Shown here: piece after piece, positions 34,534 to 43,266 of the stretch
Layout: each line of letters starts with the position of its first letter
How positions within the stretch are numbered: the first letter of the stretch is position 1
Origin: CAJBVG01 sp943371235
Lineage (GTDB): Bacteria > Bacteroidota > Bacteroidia > Sphingobacteriales > Sphingobacteriaceae
DNA length: 64,000 bases
Assembly (NCBI GenBank): GCA_943371235.1
Contig: CALRTZ010000008.1
Location: forward strand, 16,260-80,259
Direction: 5' to 3'
Program-made: the position numbers and the translations under genes
Notes under the pieces: generated by a model
Databases searched by the model: none
What the model was told of the DNA's origin: nothing
Seen by the model: only the letters and a program-made list of their open reading frames with translations

Positions 34534-35327
34534 TGACCGTTTTTCAAGCCATCATTATTGCCATTGTAGAAGGCATTTCAGAGTTTTTACCTGTTTCTTC
34601 TACCGGGCACATGATTATAACTACTTCTATTATGGGAATCAGCCATGCTGAATTCACCAAATTATTTACCATTGCCATTCAATTTGGAACCATACTCTCT
34701 GTACTGGTTTTGTATTGGAAAAAGTTTTTTCAAAGTATTAATTTCTACTTAAAATTGTTTGTAGGATTTATTCCTGCAGCCGTTTTTGGGATTTTGCTTT
34801 CAGATTGGATTGATTCATTATTAGAAAATGTAATCGTAGTTGCCATTATGCTATTGTTAGGTGGTATTGTTTTTATACTGATTGATAAATGGCTTAGCAA
34901 ATCAGAACAGAAGGAAGAAGAAAATTTAAGTTTTCCGAAAGTATTTAAAATCGGATTGTTTCAATGTATCGCAATGATTCCGGGGGTTTCTAGATCTGCT
35001 GCCACCATTATTGGCGGGGTAACACAAGGTCTCAGTAAAAAACAAGCGGCAGAATTTTCTTTTTTCTTAGCAGTACCAACCATGTTTGCAGCTACTTGTA
35101 AAAAGATGCTCGACTATTATCAATCTGGAATTAGTTTTGGAGCAGAAGAATGGAAACTATTAGCCATCGGAAATTTAGTAGGATTTATTGTGGCAATTAT
35201 TGCTATTAAATCCTTCATCAATTTTATTACAAAAAACGGATTCAAAGTATTCGGATATTATAGAATTATTGTAGGTGCAACCATTATTATCCTTTACTTT
35301 ATGGGCATCGAACTTACCATCATTTAA
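34533..35327 (+). CDS. uppP: Undecaprenyl-diphosphate phosphatase
   Basis: 264 aa, about eight hydrophobic segments. Active-site motifs of the BacA family are clear: VEGISEFLPVSSTGHMI at the N-terminus and MIPGVSRSAATIIGG. Recycles the lipid carrier for peptidoglycan and other envelope polymers. Tightly packed between DUF3098 and truB. Confidence 0.94.
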   Translation: MTVFQAIIIAIVEGISEFLPVSSTGHMIITTSIMGISHAEFTKLFTIAIQFGTILSVLVLYWKKFFQSINFYLKLFVGFIPAAVFGILLSDWIDSLLENVIVVAIMLLLGGIVFILIDKWLSKSEQKEEENLSFPKVFKIGLFQCIAMIPGVSRSAATIIGGVTQGLSKKQAAEFSFFLAVPTMFAATCKKMLDYYQSGISFGAEEWKLLAIGNLVGFIVAIIAIKSFINFITKNGFKVFGYYRIIVGATIIILYFMGIELTII

Positions 35328-35344
35328 AATTAATTGCCAACAAC

Positions 35345-36058
35345 ATGTCTGCTTTCGATTTTGAAAATGGAGAATTAATTCTCGTAGATAAACCATTGAA
35401 TTGGACTTCTTTTGATGTAGTTGGAAAAATCAGAAATTCAACTCGAATTAAAAAAATAAAAGTTGGGCATGCAGGTACTTTAGATCCATTAGCTACAGGT
35501 TTGTTAATTATCTGCACAGGTAAACTCACCAAAAAAGTCGACGAATTTTTAGCCGAAGAAAAAGAATATACTGGTACTATTACCTTGGGTGCAACTACAC
35601 CATCCTACGATTTAGAAACAGAAATAAACCATACCTACCCTACCGAACACATCACCGAGCAGATGATTATGGAGGCTGCTAAAAGTTTTGAAGGAGAAAT
35701 AGAGCAAGTGTCGCCTTTATACTCTGCCTTAAGGATAGACGGTGAAAGAGCCTACCACAAAGCTCGTCGTGGTGAAGATGTAAAAATGAAAGCTCGCAAA
35801 GTTCGAATCGAAGCATTTGAAATTACAAAAATTGAAATGCCCCTCATTCATTTCAGAATAGTATGTAGCAAAGGAACATACATCCGTTCCATCGCAAACG
35901 ACATTGGTAAAATTTTACAATCGGGTTCACATTTATCTTCTCTTAGAAGAACCAGAAGTGGTAACTTTAAAATTGAAGATGCTTGGAATTTAGATGAGCT
36001 CATTCAGAAAATCAAAACAGAACGTTTTGAAAAAGAAAAATTAGAAAACAATTCTTAA
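35345..36058 (+). CDS. truB: tRNA pseudouridine-55 synthase
   Basis: 237 aa. Catalytic aspartate in HAGTLDPLATGLL near residue 45. KGTYIRSIANDIG and the RRTRSGNF segment are also diagnostic. Modifies U55 in the T-loop of tRNAs. Belongs to the ftsX-DUF3098-uppP-truB-ribF run. Confidence 0.94.
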   Translation: MSAFDFENGELILVDKPLNWTSFDVVGKIRNSTRIKKIKVGHAGTLDPLATGLLIICTGKLTKKVDEFLAEEKEYTGTITLGATTPSYDLETEINHTYPTEHITEQMIMEAAKSFEGEIEQVSPLYSALRIDGERAYHKARRGEDVKMKARKVRIEAFEITKIEMPLIHFRIVCSKGTYIRSIANDIGKILQSGSHLSSLRRTRSGNFKIEDAWNLDELIQKIKTERFEKEKLENNS

Positions 36059-36077
36059 TTTTTACAATTATATAAAG

Positions 36078-37019
36078 GTGAAAGTATATAGAAGTATAGA
36101 CGAATTTGAAAACAAACAAAATGCCATTGTAACTACCGGCACTTTTGACGGTGTTCATTTCGGTCACCAAAAAATACTAACACGCTTAAAAGAAGTTGCC
36201 CAACAAGTAAACGGAGAAACGGTTATCATTACCTTTTTTCCACACCCACGTTTGGTATTGTTTCCGGAAGACAACGATTTAAAACTTATCAATACCCTCG
36301 ACGAAAAAATTGAATTACTTTCAGAAGTTGGCATCGATCACCTTATCATCATTCCCTTTACCAAAGAATTTTCAAGACTCAGCTCATTAGAGTTTGTGCA
36401 AGAAATTTTAGTAAAAAAAATAGGCACCAAACGTTTGGTAATTGGCTACGACCATCATTTTGGTAAGAATCGAGAAGGCAGTTTTGAACATTTAAAAGAA
36501 TACGCACCCGAATACGGATTTCAGGTTGAAGAGATACCGGAACAAGACATTAACGATGTAGCTGTAAGCTCTACTAAAATTAGAAATGCCATTTTAAAAG
36601 GAGATGTAACAACTGCAAATACCTATTTAGGATATACATTTAATTTAAGCGGAGTAGTTATAAAAGGCGATCAAATTGGTCGCACCATCGGCTACCCAAC
36701 TGCGAATATAAAAGTACCAGAACAATACAAACTTATTCCTGGTGATGGCATCTATGCATCAAAAATTTTCATCGACAATCAGGAATATCAGGGGATGTTA
36801 TACATTGGCAATCGCCCAACTGTAAACGGTTTGAGTAAAGTGATAGAAGTGAATATTTTCGATTTCGAACAAGATATTTACGATAAAAACATAAAAGTGA
36901 GCTTCCACCAATACATTCGCGGAGATAAAAAACTAAATGGCCTAGAGGAGCTAAAAACAGCACTTTCCGAAGATAAACTCGCCTGTTTGGAATACTTTAG
37001 TAAAATAGGCAACAAATAA
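36078..37019 (+). CDS. ribF: Bifunctional riboflavin kinase / FMN adenylyltransferase
   Basis: 313 aa. The N-terminal FAD synthetase domain has TFDGVHFGHQKIL and YDHHFGKNREG. The C-terminal riboflavin kinase domain has GRTIGYPTANIK and IYIGNRPTVNG-like segments. It makes FMN and FAD. The start is a GTG at 36078 (MKVYRSIDEF); no better ATG precedes the conserved domain. Its TAA stop runs directly into a 36-bp palindrome. Confidence 0.94.
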   Translation: MKVYRSIDEFENKQNAIVTTGTFDGVHFGHQKILTRLKEVAQQVNGETVIITFFPHPRLVLFPEDNDLKLINTLDEKIELLSEVGIDHLIIIPFTKEFSRLSSLEFVQEILVKKIGTKRLVIGYDHHFGKNREGSFEHLKEYAPEYGFQVEEIPEQDINDVAVSSTKIRNAILKGDVTTANTYLGYTFNLSGVVIKGDQIGRTIGYPTANIKVPEQYKLIPGDGIYASKIFIDNQEYQGMLYIGNRPTVNGLSKVIEVNIFDFEQDIYDKNIKVSFHQYIRGDKKLNGLEELKTALSEDKLACLEYFSKIGNK

Positions 37020-37060
37020 ATGTACAATGTACAATGTACATTGTACATCGTACATCGTAC
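37020..37060. repeat. Family C heptad palindrome between ribF and a thioesterase gene
   Basis: Heptads GTACAAT, GTACAAT, GTACATT, GTACATC, GTACATC, GTAC follow the ribF stop. The run is a near-perfect palindrome from 37020 to 37055 with a single mismatched pair, centred on the GTAC at 37036-37039. It sits between convergent genes and fills the whole spacer. It could serve as a bidirectional terminator, although no T-tract is present. Confidence 0.87.
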
Positions 37061-37062
37061 TT

Positions 37063-37500
37063 TTATATCAACTCAAATCCCTCCGTCTTCGGAAAATCTA
37101 CAAATGCAATTAATAAAACCTCTGGAATTTCTCTTGCTAATTTCCGCTCTACTACATCTAACCAAGATCCATCGACCGTAACTGTGGCCATTAATTTCCC
37201 TAACTCGTTTACAAACCTATGTTCAAAAGACCATTTGCTTGCATCCGCTTTCATTTTAGAAAGGTAAACTTCCAACGTAATTTGATCGCCGAGTTTTATC
37301 TCTCTTCTGAATACCGCTTCTTCTCTAAAAATAACCGGACCCATTTTAAGCTCTTTAAACTTCTCCATGGTTAATCCTAAACTTCCGAGTATTTCTATTC
37401 TTTGCTGCGCGCAGAAGTCGTAAAAAACGCTGTGACGCATGTGGAAATTTGGGTCGAGGTCCGACCAGCGTATGGAAATGCTTTTTTTATTTATCGACAT
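37063..37500 (-). CDS. Acyl-CoA thioesterase family (4HBT hotdog) protein
   Basis: 145 aa from the chosen ATG at 37500 (MSINKKSISIRWSDLD). The hotdog thioesterase signature RWSDLDPNFHMRHSVFYDFC is intact near the N-terminus. The open frame continues upstream for 16 more codons, but they read through family C repeat and spacer, so I reject that longer start. Substrate unknown; it lies downstream of uvrA. Confidence 0.82.
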   Translation of the reverse strand: MSINKKSISIRWSDLDPNFHMRHSVFYDFCAQQRIEILGSLGLTMEKFKELKMGPVIFREEAVFRREIKLGDQITLEVYLSKMKADASKWSFEHRFVNELGKLMATVTVDGSWLDVVERKLAREIPEVLLIAFVDFPKTEGFELI

Positions 37501-37511
37501 AATTCTAATTT

Positions 37512-37577
37512 TTAGCACTCTGCAACCTTTACAGAGTACATTGTACATTGTACAGTGTACATTGTACTTTGTACAAC
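37512..37577. repeat. Family C heptad array between uvrA and the thioesterase gene
   Basis: On the minus strand, the uvrA TAG stop is followed by GTTGTACAAA and heptads GTACAAT, GTACACT, GTACAAT, GTACAAT, GTACTCT. About 20 bases of ordinary sequence then lead to the thioesterase start. The array is mainly direct repeats with self-complementary words, so several alternative short hairpins are possible. Confidence 0.82.
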
Positions 37578-40397
37578 CTACATTTTACTCTTCAAATACT
37601 TTGCTGTATATGAATTCTTACTTTTCAGCAACTCTTCGGGAGTACCTGCGAATACAAGGTTTCCACCTTTCTCTCCTCCTTCGGGACCAATATCAATTAC
37701 CCAATCTGCACATTTAATAACATCCATATTATGTTCTATTACTATTATAGAATTTCCTTGTGCTATTAATGCTTCAAAAGATTTGAGTAATTTTTTGATA
37801 TCATGAAAATGTAATCCTGTTGTTGGTTCATCAAATACAAACAAAGTATGCTGTGTGGCATTTCCTTTTACTAAAAACGAAGCTAGTTTAATACGCTGCG
37901 CTTCCCCGCCAGATAAGGTGTTCGACGATTGTCCTAAGTGAACATATCCTAATCCAACGTCTGCTAAAGGTTGTATTCTACTTATAATTTTCTTTTCATC
38001 TACAAAAAATTCTAATGCCTCATCTATGGTTAAATCCAACACATCCGAAATGTTATTGCCTTTGTACTGTACATCCAATACTTCTTGCTTAAATCTTCTG
38101 CCTCCACAACTCTCACATGGCAAATAAATATCCGCCATAAATTGCATCTCCACTTTTACTTCTCCTTCTCCTTGGCAAACCTCGCATCTACCTCCATCTA
38201 CGTTAAACGAAAAATGTGATGGTTTTAATCCTTGTGCTTTTGCAGCGGATTGAGATGAATACAAATTTCGGATTTCATCATATGCTTTAACATAGGTAAC
38301 AGGATTGGATCTCGACGATTTTCCAATTGGATTTTGATCTACCATCTCCACTTGTTGAATGGTTTTCATATCACCCTCTAAACCATCAAATGCTCCAGTT
38401 TGCTCTCCAGTATAATTGCCTAACATTTTTTGCAATGCAGGTATCAATATTCTCTTTACTAAAGATGTTTTTCCAGATCCACTAACACCTGTAACAGCTG
38501 TTAAAGTGTGTAATGGAAACTGAACATTTATATTTTTTAGGTTATTTTCTCTTGCCCCTTTAACTGTAATAGAATCGCTCCATTTTCTGCGTTGGGTGGG
38601 TAAAACAATTTTCTCTTTTCCACTTAAATAATTACCTGTCCAGGTATCTGTAGATTTTATAATTTCTTTGTAAGTACCTTCAAACATTACATTTCCTCCG
38701 TTTGCTCCTGCATCCGGACCAATATCAATAATGTAATCTGCCGCTTCCATCACTTCTTCATCGTGCTCCACTACTATTACCGTGTTACCTGCATCACGCA
38801 ATGATTTTAATACAGTTATTAATCGTTGTGTATCTCTAGAATGTAACCCAATTGAGGGCTCATCTAAAATATATAAAGAACCTACTAAACTACTTCCTAA
38901 AGAAGTTGATAAATTTATACGTTGAGATTCTCCACCTGATAAAGAATTTGACAATCTATTTAAGGTTAAATAACCTAAGCCTACATCACATAAATATTTT
39001 AAACGGTTATTAATTTCTGATAAAATTCTTTTTGCAACCTGTTCATCGTGTTTATTTAATTTGATGCTTGCAAAAAAGTCCATTAGTTCTTCTACTGGCA
39101 TTAATACTAAATCTGTAATCGACTTATGATCAATTAACACATACGAAGCATCTTTACGCAAGCGCGAACCTTTGCAATCTGGGCAATTTGTTTTTCCTCT
39201 ATATCTTGATAAAATAACTCGATATTGAATTTTATACGTTTGTTCTTCTAGGTATTTAAAAAAATCGTTTAGGCCTTGGAAATATTTGTTTCCTGTCCAT
39301 ATCAACTCTTGATTTTTTTTAGTTAATTGATGAAATGGTTTATGTATAGGGAAGTCGAACTTTGCGGCATTTTTAATTAATACATCAACCCATTCTTTCA
39401 TTTTCTCTCCTCTCCAAGGTGCAATTGCTCCATCGTATACTGATTTGCTTTTATCTGGAACAACTAAATCAGGGTCAATGCCAATTACTCTACCATATCC
39501 TTCACACGTTTTACATGCGCCAAAAGGATTGTTAAAACTAAAAAAATGTACCGAGGGTTCTTCAAAAACAATTCCATCGGCCTCAAATCGATCGCAATAT
39601 AAAGTCGATTTTATTTTTTCTGAAGCAGGTAATGTTTCATCAACAATACAGTCACCATGACCTTCGAAAAATGCTGTTTGTATAGAATCTGCTAAGCGTG
39701 CCTGTAAATCATCATCCGTATTATTTAATACAATTCGATCTATAAGTACTAATAATTCTTTGTTGCTTTTAAGAGGAACATTTTTTAAAGTTTTATCTTC
39801 CACCATGTCTTCTATCTTTAACAAACTCTCTTTAAACTTTACACGTTTAAAGCCTTTTTGTAGAAGTATAGCTAATTCTTCTTTAATGTTTCTGCCTTTA
39901 ATAGGTTGCAAAGGAGCATATATAGTGATAACGGTATCATTTGGCAAAGCAAGTGTCTTTTCCGTAACACTGTCAACAGTATCTCGCTTCACTTCTTTAT
40001 TTGAAACAGGCGAATATGTTTTACCTATACGAGCAAACAATAATTTTAAGTAATCGTAAATTTCGGTACTGGTACCCACTGTAGACCTCGGGTTAGTAGC
40101 CGTAACTTTTTGTTCGATTGCAATGGCAGGTGCTATTCCCTTTATATAATCTACCTCGGGTTTGTTCATTCTACCTAAAAACTGACGGGCATAAGAAGAT
40201 AAACTTTCTACGTACCTACGTTGGCCTTCGGCGTATAGCGTGTCGAACGCTAATGAAGATTTACCAGATCCGGATAGTCCAGTAATTACTACAAATTTGT
40301 TTTTGGGAATGGCTAGATCAATATTTTTGAGGTTATGTACCTTCGCTCCTTTAATAACAATATATTCTTTGGCGTCGTAATCGGCTATATTCTTCAA
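37578..40397 (-). CDS. uvrA: Excinuclease ABC subunit A
   Basis: A damage-recognition ATPase of nucleotide excision repair, 939 aa. Two ABC ATPase halves are visible, with Walker A motifs GLSGSGKSSLAFD (N-half) and GVSGSGKTSLVKR (C-half) and signature NSLSGGESQRINL and NTLSGGEAQRIKL. Zinc modules CKTCEGYG and CEVCQGEG ... CESCGGRRF are intact. Complete and typical. Confidence 0.96.
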   Translation of the reverse strand: MKNIADYDAKEYIVIKGAKVHNLKNIDLAIPKNKFVVITGLSGSGKSSLAFDTLYAEGQRRYVESLSSYARQFLGRMNKPEVDYIKGIAPAIAIEQKVTATNPRSTVGTSTEIYDYLKLLFARIGKTYSPVSNKEVKRDTVDSVTEKTLALPNDTVITIYAPLQPIKGRNIKEELAILLQKGFKRVKFKESLLKIEDMVEDKTLKNVPLKSNKELLVLIDRIVLNNTDDDLQARLADSIQTAFFEGHGDCIVDETLPASEKIKSTLYCDRFEADGIVFEEPSVHFFSFNNPFGACKTCEGYGRVIGIDPDLVVPDKSKSVYDGAIAPWRGEKMKEWVDVLIKNAAKFDFPIHKPFHQLTKKNQELIWTGNKYFQGLNDFFKYLEEQTYKIQYRVILSRYRGKTNCPDCKGSRLRKDASYVLIDHKSITDLVLMPVEELMDFFASIKLNKHDEQVAKRILSEINNRLKYLCDVGLGYLTLNRLSNSLSGGESQRINLSTSLGSSLVGSLYILDEPSIGLHSRDTQRLITVLKSLRDAGNTVIVVEHDEEVMEAADYIIDIGPDAGANGGNVMFEGTYKEIIKSTDTWTGNYLSGKEKIVLPTQRRKWSDSITVKGARENNLKNINVQFPLHTLTAVTGVSGSGKTSLVKRILIPALQKMLGNYTGEQTGAFDGLEGDMKTIQQVEMVDQNPIGKSSRSNPVTYVKAYDEIRNLYSSQSAAKAQGLKPSHFSFNVDGGRCEVCQGEGEVKVEMQFMADIYLPCESCGGRRFKQEVLDVQYKGNNISDVLDLTIDEALEFFVDEKKIISRIQPLADVGLGYVHLGQSSNTLSGGEAQRIKLASFLVKGNATQHTLFVFDEPTTGLHFHDIKKLLKSFEALIAQGNSIIVIEHNMDVIKCADWVIDIGPEGGEKGGNLVFAGTPEELLKSKNSYTAKYLKSKM

Positions 40398-40585
40398 TTT
40401 CTTATATTTTGATGGAATTTCGTGGCTGCAAAAATGCGAAATTTATGCGAGAATCTATTGAATAACACAGATTCTCACCTTTTGTGCTAATTATATTTTG
40501 TAACATAATTGTCATTAAAAACAAATAATTTGGTTTTTTGGAACAATTATTGTTTATTCGAATATAGAAATCTAAAAAAAACATA

Positions 40586-40642
40586 AAGGAGGAACCATTA
40601 TAGAATAAATCTTTACACTAAATTATTTAAAACTACGGAGGG
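40586..40642 (+). promoter_or_regulatory. Two Shine-Dalgarno-like sites before the sigma factor gene
   Basis: AAAGGAGG at about 40585-40592 and CGGAGGG at 40636-40642. The second lies 8 bp before the sigma-factor ATG and is a normal ribosome binding site. The first has no ATG, GTG or TTG after it at a useful distance; only ATT-ATA-GAA-TAA follows. Strong Shine-Dalgarno sites are uncommon in Bacteroidota, so both stand out. The remaining 253-bp spacer (40398-40650) shows no clear promoter. Confidence 0.45.
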
Positions 40643-40650
40643 AAAAAATT

Positions 40651-41241
40651 ATGAACCGTAACCTAATTAGTGACAAAGATCTTGTTCATCTTTATGTGTC
40701 AGGCGATGAATCTGCACTCGCAATCTTGTTGAGTCGTCACAAATCAAAGATCTATACTTCTATTTATTTATTGGTTAAAGACCGTTATTTGGCTGAAGAC
40801 ATTTTTCAGGACACTTTTATTAAAGTGATTAATACCTTAAAAACAGGAAAATACAACGAAGAAGGTAAGTTTTTGCCTTGGGTAATGCGTATTGCACATA
40901 ATTTGGTAATCGACCATTTTCGTAAAGAAAAAAGGACACCTACCATTACAAACCAAGAAGGCTTTGATATTTTTGATGTAATTGGGGTTTCTGAAGAAAG
41001 TACTGAAGACAAATTATTACGCGATCAATCGCATACCGAGTTAAAAGCACTCATCCAATTGCTACCAGAAGAGCAAAAAGAAGTGTTAATTATGCGTCAT
41101 TATGCAGATTTAAGCTTTAAAGAAATCGCTGATTTAACAGGCGTAAGTATCAATACAGCTTTAGGACGTATGCGATATGCTTTAAATAACCTTCGCAGAA
41201 TGATGATTGAGCGCGAACAAAGTTTTAAACAATATTTGTAA
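40651..41241 (+). CDS. ECF-type sigma-70 family RNA polymerase sigma factor
   Basis: 196 aa. Sigma region 2 is visible (LAEDIFQDTFIKVINTLK, GKFLPWVMRIAHNLVIDHFR), and region 4 with its helix-turn-helix (LPEEQKEVLIMRHYADLSFKEIADLTGVSINTALGRMRYAL). It directs polymerase to a specific promoter set. The next gene may encode a small regulatory partner. No classical anti-sigma gene is adjacent. Confidence 0.9.
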   Translation: MNRNLISDKDLVHLYVSGDESALAILLSRHKSKIYTSIYLLVKDRYLAEDIFQDTFIKVINTLKTGKYNEEGKFLPWVMRIAHNLVIDHFRKEKRTPTITNQEGFDIFDVIGVSEESTEDKLLRDQSHTELKALIQLLPEEQKEVLIMRHYADLSFKEIADLTGVSINTALGRMRYALNNLRRMMIEREQSFKQYL

Positions 41242-41298
41242 GGCCTATACAATAAGCTACTTGAGAGTGCGTTTATATTGAAAATCAACCTCAAGCTT

Positions 41299-41523
41299 AT
41301 GGTGCAAACCTTTACACAAAACGAAATGATTAAGGCTATTTATCACGAATTATCATCAGATGGTATGGCCGAGTTAGAAACTCAACTTGAAAATAATGTA
41401 GAAATTGAAACCAACTTCGAAAATTTAAGCGTTCTAAAGCAAGAATTAAACAAGTTGATTGAAAATCCAAGTGATGAAAGTATTGCAAAGATTTTAAATT
41501 ATTCGAGCTCATTTAATCAATAG
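41299..41523 (+). CDS. Small acidic protein downstream of the sigma factor gene
   Basis: 74 aa from the ATG at 41299 (MVQTFTQNEMIKAIYHEL); a TTG at 41278 would add 7 residues. Predicted all-helical and acidic (ELETQLENNVEIETNFENL). Not a recognised family. Position 57 bp after the sigma gene and before a strong shared terminator suggests cotranscription and perhaps a regulatory role, which is inference. Confidence 0.6.
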   Translation: MVQTFTQNEMIKAIYHELSSDGMAELETQLENNVEIETNFENLSVLKQELNKLIENPSDESIAKILNYSSSFNQ

Positions 41524-41543
41524 AATTTCAAACATTCTAATCT

Positions 41544-41574
41544 AAAAAGCCCCTTAGCTTAAGGGGCTTTTTTT
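41544..41574 (+). terminator. Intrinsic terminator after the sigma factor unit
   Basis: The stem AAGCCCCTTA / TAAGGGGCTT has a 3-base loop and a following T run. It ends the sigma-factor transcription unit just before a lipoprotein gene. Confidence 0.9.
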
Positions 41575-41587
41575 GTACATTTATCTT

Positions 41588-42178
41588 GTGAAAAAAATCA
41601 TCTACCTACTTTCCATCGGCTTTACTGTTCAACTTTTGGGCACATTGATAAGTTCTTGTAATGAGTGCAACCCAGATCCAATAAATACACGCTTAAAATC
41701 TATAAACCCAATATTTAAAAGAATAATAAGTAACAATACGAGCAACGGATATAATTATTACAATACCAGTAATTACAATCCAGATTCTGCAGGCATTCAA
41801 TTTGATAGTGTAGGCATTGATATTTTAACAGAAGTAGAATCTTTTTCTAAACTGCAATTTCAAGGTTTCATAAATTCAGCTTATGCTTGCGAACCTGTTG
41901 TAAATAATAGCAGAATAAAAGAGATATACCTAACATCAGACCAATCATATGACAATTTACACCCGTCTGGAAGCAATTTAAAAGAGCTAACAAATATAAG
42001 AGAAGGGTACGCAATAGGTATGAATTATTACTATGAAATATATGGTGAAAATTTATTTATAAATTTCAAATCGAGCCCTCAATTAACTAAGTCCCATACA
42101 TTAACTATCAAAATCATACTCGAAGATGGTAGAGCGTTTACCTCTACTTTACCATTGATAAAAATTAAAAACGGGTAA
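41588..42178 (+). CDS. Putative lipoprotein of unknown function
   Basis: 196 aa from the GTG at 41588 (MKKIIYLLSIGF); a TTG five codons upstream lies inside the terminator T-tract and is unlikely. The signal peptide ends in LISSC, a lipobox, so the mature protein is probably lipid anchored at Cys. The rest is Asn- and Ser-rich with no recognised domain. Three bases separate it from the next gene. Confidence 0.65.
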   Translation: MKKIIYLLSIGFTVQLLGTLISSCNECNPDPINTRLKSINPIFKRIISNNTSNGYNYYNTSNYNPDSAGIQFDSVGIDILTEVESFSKLQFQGFINSAYACEPVVNNSRIKEIYLTSDQSYDNLHPSGSNLKELTNIREGYAIGMNYYYEIYGENLFINFKSSPQLTKSHTLTIKIILEDGRAFTSTLPLIKIKNG

Positions 42179-42181
42179 ACT

Positions 42182-43228
42182 ATGAAAAAAATAATCGCAA
42201 TTTGTGTGTGTTTTATTAGTGCGTTTGCAAACGCACAAGTAACTAAAATGTATGAGGTAGAATATTTTCAAACAGTACCAAATACTCAAATACGTACCAT
42301 TGAGAGCATTTCTGATTCTACTATTTGGTTTGGCGGATACCATGGTATTTGGGGTTATTCAGAAGATGCTGGTACTACTTGGCATATTGATTCTATTAAA
42401 AATGAAAAGTCTGAATTAAATTTTAGATCAATGGCCGTGTTAAACGATACTACTGTACTACTCATGAGCATTGCCAGTCCAGCGTACATTTACAAAACCA
42501 CCAACAAAGGAAAAACTTGGAAAGTAGTTTATGAAAACTCACATAAAGATGCATTTTTAGATTGTATAAAATTCTATGATGATAAAAATGGATTTGCATT
42601 AGGTGACCCCATTAATGGATGTGCCACTTTATTATACACAAACGATGCGGGAGAAACTTGGAGTAATATTGATTGCAAAAAAATACCAACATTAAAAAAT
42701 GGCGAAGCATTTTTTGCCGCTAGCAATACGAATATGAAATTAATTCCACCAAACATTTTTATTGCAACCGGTGGAAAACAAACACAAGTATGGCACAGCA
42801 AAAACATGAGTAAAACATATGCAAGTAAATCTGTACCCTTGCCTGCGGGAGAACAAATGACCGGTATCTTTTCAATGGATTTCTATTCAGATAAATTAGG
42901 TGTTATAGCCGGTGGCAATTACGATAGAAAAGATAGTATATATAATTGTTTAGCCATTACGAAAGATGCAGGAGAAACTTGGGAGGTACTGGGCTTCAAC
43001 AAAGCAATGTTCGGATCTTGCGTTCAGTTTATCGACCAATACACAATTGCTATTACAGGGCACAGTGGTACTGCCATCTATCATTTAAAAACAAAAAAAT
43101 ATGAATACCTTTTAGATCAACAAAATCAAGATCTTTACTTTCATACCTTAAATATTACACCTGGTAAGAAATACATTTGGTTTGGAGGAAGAAAAGGAAT
43201 AATTGGAAGATTAGTCGTTAGAATTTAG
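42182..43228 (+). CDS. Exported Asp-box / Ycf48-like beta-propeller protein
   Basis: 348 aa with a signal peptide (MKKIIAICVCFISAFANAQ). Repeated Asp-box motifs SEDAGTTWHI, TTNKGKTWKV, TNDAGETWSN and TKDAGETWEV mark the blades of a sialidase/Ycf48-like beta-propeller. No catalytic set is evident, so a scaffold or binding role is as likely as an enzyme. The TAG stop at 43226 starts a six-unit heptad ladder. Confidence 0.78.
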   Translation: MKKIIAICVCFISAFANAQVTKMYEVEYFQTVPNTQIRTIESISDSTIWFGGYHGIWGYSEDAGTTWHIDSIKNEKSELNFRSMAVLNDTTVLLMSIASPAYIYKTTNKGKTWKVVYENSHKDAFLDCIKFYDDKNGFALGDPINGCATLLYTNDAGETWSNIDCKKIPTLKNGEAFFAASNTNMKLIPPNIFIATGGKQTQVWHSKNMSKTYASKSVPLPAGEQMTGIFSMDFYSDKLGVIAGGNYDRKDSIYNCLAITKDAGETWEVLGFNKAMFGSCVQFIDQYTIAITGHSGTAIYHLKTKKYEYLLDQQNQDLYFHTLNITPGKKYIWFGGRKGIIGRLVVRI

Positions 43229-43266
43229 ATTTTAGAAATTAGAAATTAGTCTTTAGATATTAGATC
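43226..43266. repeat. Family E heptad ladder with TAG every 7 bp
   Basis: TAG occurs at 43226, 43233, 43240, 43247, 43254 and 43261, exactly 7 bp apart. The first is the stop of the Asp-box protein. The words are ATTTTAG, AAATTAG, AAATTAG, TCTTTAG, ATATTAG. The array ends 3 bp before the next ATG. All are direct repeats; there is no inverted arm. Confidence 0.9.
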
